Program-made: the position numbers and the translations under genes
Assembly (NCBI RefSeq): GCF_014873755.1
Contig: NZ_JADBEG010000001.1
Span: 3,164,501-3,228,500, forward strand
DNA: 64,000 bases
From: Amycolatopsis lexingtonensis
GTDB taxonomy: Bacteria > Actinomycetota > Actinomycetes > Mycobacteriales > Pseudonocardiaceae
Reading direction: 5' to 3'
In this document: piece after piece, positions 1 to 8,445 of the stretch
Position numbering within the stretch: the first letter of the stretch is position 1
Layout: the number at the start of each line of letters is the position of its first letter
Notes under the pieces: generated by a model
What the model saw: the letters and a program-made list of their open reading frames with translations, nothing else
The model's database searches: none
What the model was told of the DNA's origin: nothing

Positions 1-175
1 CCCACCGGCCGCGGCGTCGAGCAGCTGGTCGTCGACGTAGCGCTTGCGGCAGAGCATGCTCGCCCACAGCCCCGGCATCTTCTTCTCGGTCGTCGACCAG
101 CGGCGCGGGCTCGAACTGCTCGACGGCCACGATGACCATCGGCCCCAGCGCGGTCCCGTCGGCGGTCTTGCTCAT
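1..175 (-). CDS. SAM-dependent methyltransferase, N-terminal fragment cut by window edge
   Basis: Only the first 58 residues lie in the window. The ATG at 175-173 has a GAGGAG ribosome-binding site just upstream on the minus strand. The N-terminus reads MSKTADGTALGPMVIVAVEQ, a start I associate with the leucine-carboxyl-methyltransferase-like family of class I SAM methyltransferases in actinomycetes; the SAM-binding motifs would lie beyond the edge. It starts 46 bp after the stop of the alpha/beta hydrolase and has the same orientation, so it may be the last gene of the aromatic operon. The substrate is unknown. Confidence 0.6.
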   Translation of the reverse strand, partial: MSKTADGTALGPMVIVAVEQFEPAPLVDDREEDAGAVGEHALPQALRRRPAARRRGRW

Positions 176-221
176 GGCGTGCTCCTCGGTCGGCGAAAGA
201 AGACGCTCAACCACCGTACGG

Positions 222-1364
222 CTACTCCTGGCCGAACACGTCGCTCACCCAATCGGCGATGTAAGTGCTGACGTGCCCCAGATGGTCCAGCCCGATGTGC
301 TCACTCCCCCCTTCCTCGACGCTGAAGATCCGCAGGTCCCGCCGCGGGCTGCCCACCGCCTGCTCGTACGAGCGGTGCGCGTACGCCACCGGGATCTGCC
401 GGTCGCGTTCGCCGTGGCAGATGAGGAACGGCACGGTGATGTGCTCGACGACGCCGTCGAGGTTGATGCAGTCGGCGAACGCGATGAACTCGTCCAGGTC
501 TTCGTGGCCCCACACCCACCGGACGTGCTCCCAGTAGTGCGGCACCGGGCGCTCGCCTTCGCGTTCCAGCCGGCGCCGCTGCACCGCGCCCCAGTCGTGG
601 TTGGCGCCCCACGCGACGACCAGCGCGAGCCGCTTCTCGAAGGCGGCGGCGCGCGGGGCGTAGTAGCCGCCGAGCGACCAGCCGACCAGGCCGATCCGGG
701 CCGGGTCGACGTCGTCGCGGGTTTCGAGGTAGTCGACGCAGGCGCTCGCCCACGCCTCGGTGTCGACGCGGGCGGTGAGGCCCTGCACGCGCAGCGCCTC
801 ACCGGAACCGGGGCAGTCGACCATCAGGGCCGAGATGCCGCGTGCGGCCAGCTCTTCCCAGTGCCCGGAGGCGTACATGTGCTCCTTGGTCGAGTCCAGC
901 CCGTTCCACATGATCATGACCGGGGCGTGCTCGCCGGCGGAGCTGAAGTACGCCGGCAGCGTCGTGCCCTCGTACGGGACCTCGACCCGGGTGATGCCCG
1001 GGTCCTTGAGGTCGAACGCCTTCTGCTGCAGCTCCAGCACGCGCCGGTAGCTGTCGAGCCGGCCCTCGGCGGACGCGCTCTGGAGGCGTTCGGCCTGCGA
1101 AAGATAATTGGTGGCGCGCGCGTACAGCTGCCCGGCGGTCCGCAGGTGGCCGGTCTTCTCGGCTTCCTCGGCCTGCGCGACGAGCTGGTCGGTCAGCGCC
1201 GTCCAGGCGCGCAGGAAGTCCGGGGTGCCCGCGTCCTCGCCGCGGGTGGCCGCCTCACGGATGGGGCGGCAGGCCCGGTCGACCTCGTCGATGAGCCCGC
1301 CGCTGTTGAGCGTCGCGACGACCCCCAGGCTCCACGGGTAGTTCTCGGGGAAGTACTCGAACAC
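222..1364 (-). CDS. Alpha/beta hydrolase, C-C bond hydrolase type (pseudooxynicotine-hydrolase-like)
   Basis: This 380-residue enzyme has an N-terminal helical region of about 120 residues followed by an alpha/beta-hydrolase core. The nucleophile elbow GWSLGG is near residue 227. A late Asp (HGERDRQIP) and a His (EHIGLDH) fit the catalytic triad. The helical extension resembles 2,6-dihydroxypseudooxynicotine hydrolase and FrsA-like proteins, which cleave C-C bonds in ring or side-chain products. It starts with GTG at 1364, behind AAAGGA, 19 bp after the FAH-family gene. In this operon it probably hydrolyses the ring-opened product of the extradiol dioxygenase; this is inferred from context. 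The exact substrate is unknown. Confidence 0.75.
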   Translation of the reverse strand: MFEYFPENYPWSLGVVATLNSGGLIDEVDRACRPIREAATRGEDAGTPDFLRAWTALTDQLVAQAEEAEKTGHLRTAGQLYARATNYLSQAERLQSASAEGRLDSYRRVLELQQKAFDLKDPGITRVEVPYEGTTLPAYFSSAGEHAPVMIMWNGLDSTKEHMYASGHWEELAARGISALMVDCPGSGEALRVQGLTARVDTEAWASACVDYLETRDDVDPARIGLVGWSLGGYYAPRAAAFEKRLALVVAWGANHDWGAVQRRRLEREGERPVPHYWEHVRWVWGHEDLDEFIAFADCINLDGVVEHITVPFLICHGERDRQIPVAYAHRSYEQAVGSPRRDLRIFSVEEGGSEHIGLDHLGHVSTYIADWVSDVFGQE

Positions 1365-1383
1365 GGTGATCCTTTCGTTGTCG

Positions 1384-2340
1384 TCATCGCGTGCGCTGTC
1401 TCGGCCGCGGGCGGGCGGGGGCCACCGGCGGCAGCGCGGAACCGGCGACGACGGTGTTGCGGATCGTCCCCAGCCCCTCGACCGTCATCTCGACGACGTC
1501 GCCCGGGGCCAGCGGCGGGAGGTCCCGGCCCCGGCCCCACAGCTCGGCCAGGCAGCCGCCGTTGCCGCAGGTGCCCGACCCGAGCACGTCCCCGGCGCGG
1601 ACCCACGTGCCCCGCGAGGCGTAGGAGACCAGCTCGGCGAACGGCCAGCCCATGTTCGACAGCAGGTCGTGCCCGACGCGCACGCCGTTGACCGCGACGG
1701 TCATCTCGAGCGCGAGGAAGCCGTCCTCGTCGTGGTGCGCCGCCAGCTCGTCCGCGGTCACCAGCCACGGCCCCAGGGTGGTGGCGGAGTCCTTGCCCTT
1801 GGCCGGCCCGAGCTGGACCTTCATCTCCCGGCGCTGCAGGTCGCGGGCGGACCAGTCGTTGAGGATGGTGTACCCGAAGATCGCCTCCCGGGCCCGCGCG
1901 GGATCCAGGGACGCGCCGCCGCGGCCGATGACCGCGGCGACCTCCAGCTCGAAGTCGAACAGCTCGCAGCCCGGCGGGACCGGGACGTCGTCGTGGGCGC
2001 CGAGCAGCGCGTACGGGTTGGTGAAGTAGAAGGTCGGGGCCTGGTACCACTCGGGCGGCACCCCGGCCCCGCCGGACACGCTCGCGACGACGCCTTCGAC
2101 GTGCTCCTCGAAGGCCACGAAGTCCCGGACGGTGGGCGGGTCCAGCGGCGGCAGCAACCGCACGGCGGACAGCGGCACCGCCGGTCGCCGCAGCGCCGCC
2201 GTCCCGGCTTCGAGCGCGGCGGGCAACCCGGCGCGCACAAGATCGAGCACAGTTGTCTTTTCCGGCAACGGATGCAGCCCGTCGTCGCCGGCGATTCCGG
2301 AGTGGACGGTCCCGTCCAGCTCGTAAGTGGCGAACCTCAT
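1384..2340 (-). CDS. Fumarylacetoacetate hydrolase family protein
   Basis: This is a 318-residue FAH-superfamily enzyme starting MRFATYEL at 2340; an upstream in-frame extension is only open frame. Family landmarks are the YFTNPYALLG segment, the metal-binding DFELEVAAVIG region (acidic residues near 148-152) and GYTILNDWSARDLQ. Members cleave C-C bonds of beta-diketo acids or hydrate 2-oxo-dienoates in aromatic degradation. The gene lies 2 bp after the dioxygenase gene, so the two are probably translated together. It likely acts after ring cleavage, with the neighbouring alpha/beta hydrolase. Whether it is a hydrolase, hydratase or decarboxylase cannot be told from the sequence. Confidence 0.8.
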   Translation of the reverse strand: MRFATYELDGTVHSGIAGDDGLHPLPEKTTVLDLVRAGLPAALEAGTAALRRPAVPLSAVRLLPPLDPPTVRDFVAFEEHVEGVVASVSGGAGVPPEWYQAPTFYFTNPYALLGAHDDVPVPPGCELFDFELEVAAVIGRGGASLDPARAREAIFGYTILNDWSARDLQRREMKVQLGPAKGKDSATTLGPWLVTADELAAHHDEDGFLALEMTVAVNGVRVGHDLLSNMGWPFAELVSYASRGTWVRAGDVLGSGTCGNGGCLAELWGRGRDLPPLAPGDVVEMTVEGLGTIRNTVVAGSALPPVAPARPRPRQRTR

Positions 2341-2342
2341 GG

Positions 2343-3281
2343 CTACACCGGCGGGGCGACGAAGAGACCCTTGTCGGGGTCGTTGAACGACTTCCGCGCG
2401 ACGAACTCGTTCATCGCGTTCGCCGTCCCCCACTGGTCGGAGACCTCCGGCTTGCTGAAGTCGTAGAGGTGGGGGTGCCAGGTGTCCTCGTCGACCTCGT
2501 CCAGCTCGGTCGTGTATTCGAGGGTGTTGCCGTGCGGGTCGAGGAAGTAGGAGAACGTGTTGTTCCCGGCGAGGTGCCGGCCCGGGCCCCAGATCTTTTC
2601 CACTCCGGCGCGCAGCAGGCGGCCGGTGCCGCGCATGTACTCGTCCAGCCCGCGCAGTTCGAAGGACGCGTGGTGCAGCGACGGGTGCGGCCCGCGGGCG
2701 ATCGCGACGCTGTGGTGCCAGGCGTTGATCCGCAGGAACCACATCATCTCGCCCATCCGCGGGTGCATGAGCGTGTCCGAGAGCCGGAACCCGAGGTGGC
2801 GTTCGTAGAACGCGCGTGTGCCCTCGGGATCCGCGGAGTTGATGACCACATGCGACAGTCGCACCGGGACGGATTCACCGGCTTCGACCTTGCGGTGCGC
2901 GCGGATCGCGACGTCGGCGCTGACCTCGATCGTGCGGCCTTCGTTGTCGAAGAACCGGAAACCGTAGCCGCCACCCGGCGTCAGGAGGGTCTTCGGTTCG
3001 TGGACGAGGGTGACGCCGGAAGTCGCCAGGCGCGCGGCGAGGGTGTCGACGTCGGCCGGGGTGGCGGCGCCGAACGCGATCAGGTCGATCCGCTTGTCCT
3101 CGGCTTGGCGCAGCCGGACGACGTACTGCTCGGGCGAGCCCGCCGCGGCGAGGAACGCGATGCCGGTGTCGGTGTGCTCGGTGCTCAGGCCCCAGGCGCC
3201 GGTGAAGAAGTCGCGCTGCCGGGCGAAGCCGGGCACGGCGAGGTCGACGTGCCGCAGGTGGGTGATCAGGCGGTCGGTCAC
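2343..3281 (-). CDS. Two-domain VOC (type I extradiol) ring-cleavage dioxygenase
   Basis: This 312-residue protein starts with GTG at 3281, seven bases after a strong GGAGGAA site. It has two vicinal-oxygen-chelate domains. The C-terminal one carries the expected 2-His-1-carboxylate iron ligands: His in LSHVVINS, His in LHHASFEL and Glu in HGNTLEYTTE. Proteins of this type split catechol-like rings next to the two hydroxyls (meta-cleavage). It sits between the FAD hydroxylase, which would supply a dihydroxylated ring, and the FAH-family hydrolase, which would process the product. The native catechol is not identifiable. Confidence 0.85.
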   Translation of the reverse strand: MTDRLITHLRHVDLAVPGFARQRDFFTGAWGLSTEHTDTGIAFLAAAGSPEQYVVRLRQAEDKRIDLIAFGAATPADVDTLAARLATSGVTLVHEPKTLLTPGGGYGFRFFDNEGRTIEVSADVAIRAHRKVEAGESVPVRLSHVVINSADPEGTRAFYERHLGFRLSDTLMHPRMGEMMWFLRINAWHHSVAIARGPHPSLHHASFELRGLDEYMRGTGRLLRAGVEKIWGPGRHLAGNNTFSYFLDPHGNTLEYTTELDEVDEDTWHPHLYDFSKPEVSDQWGTANAMNEFVARKSFNDPDKGLFVAPPV

Positions 3282-3298
3282 GGATTCCTCCGGGGGGG

Positions 3299-4414
3299 TC
3301 AGGCGGGCTGGGAGACGAGTTCGGTGATCCGGCGCATGAGGCCGGGGACGTCGCCCGGCTCGCGGTCGAGCAGCCACTGGCCCAGCTGGTTGGACGCGTC
3401 GACGACGGCTTTGGCGCGGGCGTAGCGGCGGTCGGTGAACGCCGTCCACAGCCGCTCGTCCACGACGTCGTGCCCGGTCAGCAGCTCGGCCAGGACCGCC
3501 GCGTCTTCCAGGGCCTGCGCCCCGCCCTGGGCGAGGGTGGGCGGGCAGGAGTGCGCGGCGTCGCCGATCAGCACGACCCGGCCGCGGTGCCACGGCGCCG
3601 GCAGGACGTGCGTTTCGAACCAGGTGTAGTGGATGCGCGCCGGGTCGTCGAGCGCGGCGCGGATCTCGTCCCACGGCCCGTGGTAGGCCGACGCGAGCTG
3701 CCGCATCGTCTCGAGCCGTTCCACGGGACCGAGCCCACTGCGGTCTTGCGCGTCCTCGACGAGATAGGCGTAGAGCGAGTTCTCCCCGGTCGGGCAGTAC
3801 CCGGCGATGTGGCACGGGCCGCCGTAGCAGAGATCGGTCCGCGTGATCGACGCCGGGCGCGGACCGAACGCGCGCCAGATCCCCATCCCGGTGGGCCGCG
3901 GGCCGGTCTCGATGCCGAGCAGCCGCCGGACCGTCGAGCGGATGCCGTCCGCGCCGACGACCAGGTCGTACCGGCCGGTCGAGCCGTCGGAGAAGGTGAC
4001 GTCGCCGGCTTCGCCCAGCCCGGTGACTGACAGTCCGAAGTGGAGTTTCACGCCCGAGTCGCGGGCTCGGTCGATGAGGATGCGCGCCAGCGCGGGCCGG
4101 GGCATGCCCAGGGTCGCGGGCAGGTCGGGGCCGCCGGTGCGAGCGTCGGGGATCTCGGCCAGCACGGTGCCGTCCGGGGCACGCAGGCCCACGCTGTCGA
4201 AGCAGTAGCCTTCGGCTCGCGCGGCCTCCCAGACGCCGAGGTCGCGCAGCACGCGCAAGGCATTGCCCTGCAACGTGATTCCCGACCCGAGCGCGCTGAT
4301 TCCGGCGTCGACCTCGACCAGGTCGACCGTGACTCCGCGGGCGGCGAGCAGGATCGCGGTGCCGGTCCCGGCGAGACCCGCGCCGACCACGAGGACGGTG
4401 TTCACGGCGGTCAC
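3299..4414 (-). CDS. FAD-dependent aromatic monooxygenase (class A flavoprotein)
   Basis: This 371-residue flavoprotein has the dinucleotide-binding VVGAGLAGTGTA at residues 9-20, the DG motif VVGADGIRSTVR near 155 and the GD motif VLIGDAAHSCPP near 285. These are typical of single-component FAD/NAD(P)H phenol or salicylate hydroxylases. The start is GTG at 4414, preceded by AAGGAG. It lies 15 bp downstream of the cyclase gene and 17 bp upstream of the dioxygenase gene. It would install a ring hydroxyl so that the dioxygenase can open the ring. Confidence 0.85.
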   Translation of the reverse strand: MTAVNTVLVVGAGLAGTGTAILLAARGVTVDLVEVDAGISALGSGITLQGNALRVLRDLGVWEAARAEGYCFDSVGLRAPDGTVLAEIPDARTGGPDLPATLGMPRPALARILIDRARDSGVKLHFGLSVTGLGEAGDVTFSDGSTGRYDLVVGADGIRSTVRRLLGIETGPRPTGMGIWRAFGPRPASITRTDLCYGGPCHIAGYCPTGENSLYAYLVEDAQDRSGLGPVERLETMRQLASAYHGPWDEIRAALDDPARIHYTWFETHVLPAPWHRGRVVLIGDAAHSCPPTLAQGGAQALEDAAVLAELLTGHDVVDERLWTAFTDRRYARAKAVVDASNQLGQWLLDREPGDVPGLMRRITELVSQPA

Positions 4415-4429
4415 GACAGGCTCCTTCGG

Positions 4430-5389
4430 TTACTTGACGGCGATGGGGGCGACCGGGGCACCGACGGCGCCGGTCACGGGCAGGGGCGCGGCGGTCAGCC
4501 AAAACTCGTGAACGCCGTCGGCCGCGCAGTCCTCGGCGAGGGCGTCGAGGTCCCACATCTCCCCCAGGAACAGCCCGATGTGCGGGATGGCGACCTGGTG
4601 CAGCGGCTGGAACGCGTCGTCGAACTCGTTGGGCCGCACCTCGACACCCCAGGTGTCGGTGGCGATCCCGGCTATCTCGGTGCCGTGCAGCCAGTCCGCG
4701 GTGGTGAACGACAGGCCGGGCGAATCGCCGCCCGCGTAGTCGCCCCAGCCTTCGCGCCGGGCCCGGGTGAGCCGGCCGGTCCGGACGAGGACGAGGTCGC
4801 CGCGGCCGACCCGGGCGGTGGGACCGTGGGCGGCGATCGTGGCCTCGAGGTGCTCGACGGTGATCGCGAACCCGTCGGGCAGCTCACCGCCGCCGAGCAC
4901 GCGCCCGACGTCGAGCAGCACCCCGCGCCCGGCGATCAGCCCGGCGGTCGTCTCGATCCCGGTGACTCGGTCACCCTCGCTGGTGACGACATCACCCGCG
5001 CGGCGGCCGTTGTAGGCCACGCCGTGGTCGAAGATGTGGCCGAGCCCGTCCCATTGGGTCGAGGCCTGCAGCGGCATGAACACGACGTCGTCGGCGCCGC
5101 CGATCCCGTGCGGGAAGCCCTGCGTGCCGCGTTCGGCGTCGACGCCGGTGTCGAGCATCGTGTGCACCGGGTTCGTCCGGCGGCGCCAGCCCTTCTGCGG
5201 GCCGTCGGCGCCGAAGCTCTGCGCCAGGGAGAAGCTCACGCCACGCCGGACGAGCGCGGCGCCTTCCACGCGTTTGGCCGCGTCGAGGTGGTTCAGCGTG
5301 CCGAGCACGTCGTCCGGGCCCCAGCGGCCCGCGTTGGTGCACCGTTTCGCCGCCGCCGCGATCGCGCCTTCGGGATCGTTTCGTTCCAC
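4430..5389 (-). CDS. Cyclase-family (kynurenine formamidase-like) metal hydrolase
   Basis: This 319-residue member of the PF04199 cyclase family carries a metal-binding segment STQWDGLGHIFDH near residue 110, the variant of HxGTHxD seen in this subgroup. Family members hydrolyse amides, isatin or cyclic intermediates using Mn or Zn. It is the first gene of the leftward catabolic operon and starts with GTG at 5389. The divergent LysR gene begins 84 bp away, with an inverted repeat between them. It may open a cyclic intermediate or release the aromatic substrate. The 32.2 kb locus encodes a second member of the family. Confidence 0.75.
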   Translation of the reverse strand: MERNDPEGAIAAAAKRCTNAGRWGPDDVLGTLNHLDAAKRVEGAALVRRGVSFSLAQSFGADGPQKGWRRRTNPVHTMLDTGVDAERGTQGFPHGIGGADDVVFMPLQASTQWDGLGHIFDHGVAYNGRRAGDVVTSEGDRVTGIETTAGLIAGRGVLLDVGRVLGGGELPDGFAITVEHLEATIAAHGPTARVGRGDLVLVRTGRLTRARREGWGDYAGGDSPGLSFTTADWLHGTEIAGIATDTWGVEVRPNEFDDAFQPLHQVAIPHIGLFLGEMWDLDALAEDCAADGVHEFWLTAAPLPVTGAVGAPVAPIAVK

Positions 5390-5430
5390 GCACCCCAGGG
5401 TGGAGCCTCCGGGGGCATCCGGGAAGACGA

Positions 5431-5453
5431 ATCAGCTGATGCACCACATCAGC
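5431..5453. promoter_or_regulatory. Candidate LysR operator between divergent operon and regulator
   Basis: Two symmetric elements overlap here. ATCAGCTGAT at 5431-5440 is a perfect 10-bp palindrome, and GCTGATG-CACCA-CATCAGC at 5435-5453 is a perfect 7-bp inverted repeat with a 5-bp spacer. Three copies of the half-site CTGAT/ATCAG result. The position, 21 bp before the LysR start and 42 bp before the operon start, is where a LysR protein would bind. It does not match the classical T-N11-A box exactly. Confidence 0.55.
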
Positions 5454-5473
5454 GCGGTGGATATCCTGCCGCG

Positions 5474-6385
5474 ATGAATCTCGCCACGCTGGACCTGAAC
5501 CTGCTGGTCACGCTGGACGCGCTGCTGCAGCAGCGCAGCGTCACCCGCGCCGCCGAGCAGGTGGGGCTGAGCCAGCCGGCGGTCTCGGCCCAGCTCGGCA
5601 GGCTGCGCCGGCACTTCCACGACGAGCTGCTGATCCGGGTCGGCAACGCCTCCCGCCTGACGCCGCTGGCCGTCCAGCTGAAGGAGCGGGTCCGGGTCGC
5701 GCTGGCCGGCGTGGACCGGGTCTTCGCCGCCGCGGCCCACTTCGATCCCGCGACCACCACGCGCGAGTTTTCTTTCGTGGTCAGCGATTACGGCGCGGCG
5801 GTGCTCGGCCCGGCGCTCGTGGCGTTGCTCGACGAACAGGCTCCCGGCGCTCAGCTGCGGCTGCTGGCGAACACCCCGCACCTGGTCGACGCGGCCGAAC
5901 AGGTGCTGGCGGGCGTCGACTTGCTGTTGCTGCCGCACGGTTTCCTCCAGGGCCTGCGGCACCAGGACCTCTACACCGACGAGTGGGTGTGCCTCGTCGC
6001 CGCCGACAACCCGGACGTCGGGGACGCCCTGACGACCGCGCAGCTCGAAACGATGCCCTGGGTGGCCACCTACCACGGGCCGACCGCGTCGACGCCGGCC
6101 GCGCGGCAGATGCGCATGCTGGGCATCGAACCGCGCGTGCAGATCGTCACCGAGTCCTTTTTGGCCATTCCCGGCCTGGTCGCCGGATCGCCCCGGGTCG
6201 CGTTGCTGCAACGGCGGCTGGCCGACCGGATCCCGGCCGCCCTCGGCGTCCGGGCGCTGCCGTGCCCGTTCGAGGTGAGCCCGTTGCTGGAGGCGATGTG
6301 GTGGCACCCGATCCACGACGACGATCCCGAGCACCGCTACCTCCGCGACCTAGTCGCCGCGGCGGCGGCACGAGTCGCCACCTGA
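5474..6385 (+). CDS. LysR-family transcriptional regulator (NodD-like subgroup)
   Basis: This 303-residue regulator starts MNLATLDLNLLVTLDALL, with a winged HTH over residues 5-65 (SVTRAAEQVGLSQPAVSAQL) and a substrate-binding domain after about residue 90. The N-terminus and the GPTA/TESFL segments resemble the NodD/NahR-like branch, which responds to aromatic effectors. It is divergent from the aromatic operon, the usual arrangement for an autoregulated activator of its neighbour. An inverted repeat lies between them. The upstream open frame is antisense to the operon and not part of this gene. Confidence 0.85.
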   Translation: MNLATLDLNLLVTLDALLQQRSVTRAAEQVGLSQPAVSAQLGRLRRHFHDELLIRVGNASRLTPLAVQLKERVRVALAGVDRVFAAAAHFDPATTTREFSFVVSDYGAAVLGPALVALLDEQAPGAQLRLLANTPHLVDAAEQVLAGVDLLLLPHGFLQGLRHQDLYTDEWVCLVAADNPDVGDALTTAQLETMPWVATYHGPTASTPAARQMRMLGIEPRVQIVTESFLAIPGLVAGSPRVALLQRRLADRIPAALGVRALPCPFEVSPLLEAMWWHPIHDDDPEHRYLRDLVAAAAARVAT

Positions 6386-6482
6386 CCGCATCCACCGCGG
6401 TGATGCCCGACTTCACGAATGGTGATTTCCGTTCCAGGGCCGGGATACCCAGACTTCTTCCACAGTTTCCCCTCCTGGACCG

Positions 6483-7745
6483 ATGACGAATCTAGGTGCC
6501 GCCATGCCCGAAAGCCCCGCACGCAACCGGCCGCCGGACACCGGTCTCTCGCACCAATCTGCCTCCCGGCGATCGGCGGGGATCACGCAGCTGGTGCTCC
6601 TGCTGTCCGGCAGCTGCATGTCCGTGCTCGGAGCCGTCCTCATCGCCCCCGTCCTCCCGCGGATGACCCGGGCGTTCGCGGACACGCCCGGCGCCGACGT
6701 CCTCGTCCCGCTCGTGCTCACCGCCCCGGCGTTGCTGATCGCGCTCACCGCGCCACTCGCCGGCATCGCCGTCGACAAGATCGACCGGAAGCGGCTGCTG
6801 ATCGCCGCGATGCTGGCCTACGCCGTGTTCGGCACCGCACCGCTGTACCTGGACTCGCTCGGCGCGATCCTCGCCAGCCGGGTTCTGGTCGGATTGTGCG
6901 AAGGCGCGATCATGACCTGCTGCACGACCCTGATCGGCGACTACTGGTCGGGGTCACGCCGGGCGCGCTACCTGGCCCTGCAGACGCTGGTCGCCACGCT
7001 GTCGGCCACCGCGTTCCTGGCCCTCGGCGGCGCACTCGGCGCGTCGAGCTGGCGCACGCCGTTCTGGCTGTACGCCGTGGCCGCGCCGCTCGCGATCCCG
7101 ATGCTGGTCAAGCTGTGGCAACCCGTCTCGCCGGAGAAGCGGGCCGCGAACCGCCACCTGCCGAAGCTCCCCTGGGGCGGGCTGGCCGCGCCGTGCCTGG
7201 TCACCGTCTTCGGCGGTGTCGTCTTCTACGCCCTCATCGTCGAACTGCCTTACGTGCTCACGGAAGTGGGCGTCACCTCGACCGGCGCCATCGGGCTGGT
7301 CTCGGTGATCATGTCGCTGGGCACGGCCGGCGGCGCGCTGGCGTTCGGTCCGCTGGCCGGGAAGTCCCCGCGGGTCCTGCTGCCGGTGGAGTTCGGCCTG
7401 TCCGCCGCCGGTTTCCTGCTCGTGTTCGCCGCCGCGTCCCCGGTGCTCATCACCATCGGCGCGGTCCTCACCGGATTCGGCACCGGGATGCTGCTGCCCA
7501 CCTTGGTCACCTGGGCCGTCAAGCGGCTCGCGTTCGAGCAGCGCGGCCGCGGTACCGGCTTGTGGACGAGCACGCTGTTCCTCGGCGAGTTCGCCTCCCC
7601 GCTCGCCATTTCCGCCATCGCCACCGGCACCGGTGGCGTCCGGAGCGCGCTCGCGGTCCTCGGCATCGCGACCGCGGTCATGGCCGCGCTGACCGCGATC
7701 GCGGTGCGGCGCACCGACCGGCCCCGGCACATCTCCGACACCTGA
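6483..7745 (+). CDS. MFS transporter
   Basis: This 420-residue, 12-helix major facilitator protein has a cytoplasmic loop between helices 2 and 3 (GIAVDKIDRKRLL) matching the MFS A-like motif, and a long central loop near residue 215. It follows the LysR gene by 97 bp in the same direction, so uptake of the aromatic substrate or export of a toxic intermediate is a reasonable guess. No ribosome-binding site is clear at 6483; MPESPARN at 6504 is an alternative start. The gene ends 2 bp before the stop of the convergent Hsp18 regulator. Confidence 0.8.
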   Translation: MTNLGAAMPESPARNRPPDTGLSHQSASRRSAGITQLVLLLSGSCMSVLGAVLIAPVLPRMTRAFADTPGADVLVPLVLTAPALLIALTAPLAGIAVDKIDRKRLLIAAMLAYAVFGTAPLYLDSLGAILASRVLVGLCEGAIMTCCTTLIGDYWSGSRRARYLALQTLVATLSATAFLALGGALGASSWRTPFWLYAVAAPLAIPMLVKLWQPVSPEKRAANRHLPKLPWGGLAAPCLVTVFGGVVFYALIVELPYVLTEVGVTSTGAIGLVSVIMSLGTAGGALAFGPLAGKSPRVLLPVEFGLSAAGFLLVFAAASPVLITIGAVLTGFGTGMLLPTLVTWAVKRLAFEQRGRGTGLWTSTLFLGEFASPLAISAIATGTGGVRSALAVLGIATAVMAALTAIAVRRTDRPRHISDT

Positions 7746-7747
7746 CC

Positions 7748-8347
7748 TCACCGCCCCGCCTCCCGACGGCGATCGGCCGCATCGCGCCGCAGCCGTTCGG
7801 CGTGCTCGCCGATCGCGCCCACCTGCTCGGCCAGCCCGACGTGATCGCGCTCGAGGTGGGTCCGGATCTCGGCCAGGGGCGGCAGCAGCCCGGTGACGTC
7901 GTCCTCGCCCAGCGCGGCACCGAGCCGGGCGGCGCTCGCCTGCCCGGCGTCGCCGAGGCCGCGCACCGCGCTGACCTGAGCGGCCAGCTGCCGCAGCACC
8001 GCCGAGTTCCGGCGCGCCCACTCGGCGACCGCCCGGTCGCCGGCGCGACGACCGCGTTCGGCGGCCACCCGCGCTTCGCCGGTCAGCTCGCCGTTCGGCG
8101 TGGGCCGCAACCGGAGGAACCGGCGCTCGGCCGCCTGCCGGCTCGCCACGCCCAGCGCCGGGGCGAGCGCCGCCCAGCTCACCCCGCCGGCGCGCGCCGC
8201 CGCGATCAGCTCCGGCTCCCACGACCCGAGCTGGTCGCGCAACGCCCGCAACCGGGTCAGCGCACCGAGCACGTCGTCGGGAGCCGCACTGCCGGCCCGG
8301 GCCGCGCGCACGACGTCACTGATTCCCGGCACTTCCTCATCGTTCAT
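7748..8347 (-). CDS. Putative Hsp18 transcriptional regulator
   Basis: This 199-residue helical protein has no obvious catalytic motif. A central WAALAPALGVASRQAAERRFLR segment (residues 57-78) looks like a helix-turn-helix, followed by Arg- and Ala-rich helices. It matches the proteins annotated as HSP18 transcriptional regulators in actinomycetes. It is divergently paired with an Hsp20-family gene, which supports that role. The 98-bp intergenic region holds repeated TTGTCATCC elements, a candidate operator. The assignment rests on gene context and recall of the family. Confidence 0.6.
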   Translation of the reverse strand: MNDEEVPGISDVVRAARAGSAAPDDVLGALTRLRALRDQLGSWEPELIAAARAGGVSWAALAPALGVASRQAAERRFLRLRPTPNGELTGEARVAAERGRRAGDRAVAEWARRNSAVLRQLAAQVSAVRGLGDAGQASAARLGAALGEDDVTGLLPPLAEIRTHLERDHVGLAEQVGAIGEHAERLRRDAADRRREAGR

Positions 8348-8389
8348 TTGTCATCCTATCGACGACGCCACACTTGTCATCCAAATGAC
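8348..8389. promoter_or_regulatory. Direct and inverted repeats in the hsp regulator/hsp20 promoter
   Basis: TTGTCATCC occurs twice, at 8348-8356 and 8374-8382, 26 bp apart. The second copy is also part of GTCAT-CCAA-ATGAC (8376-8389), a 5-bp inverted repeat with a 4-bp spacer. It lies next to the start of the regulator gene and about 60 bp before hsp20, so it could repress both. It does not resemble the HAIR (HspR) or CIRCE elements. Confidence 0.5.
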
Positions 8390-8445
8390 GACATGCTAGA
8401 AAAGCGATGCGTGTTGACGCAAGACGACCCTGGAGGTGGACCCCG

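Noticed and set aside
2343..4556. A 737-codon frame suggesting a monooxygenase-dioxygenase fusion
   Set aside because: The upstream portion is out of frame with the real FAD monooxygenase. The dioxygenase has its own GTG start with a GGAGGAA site.
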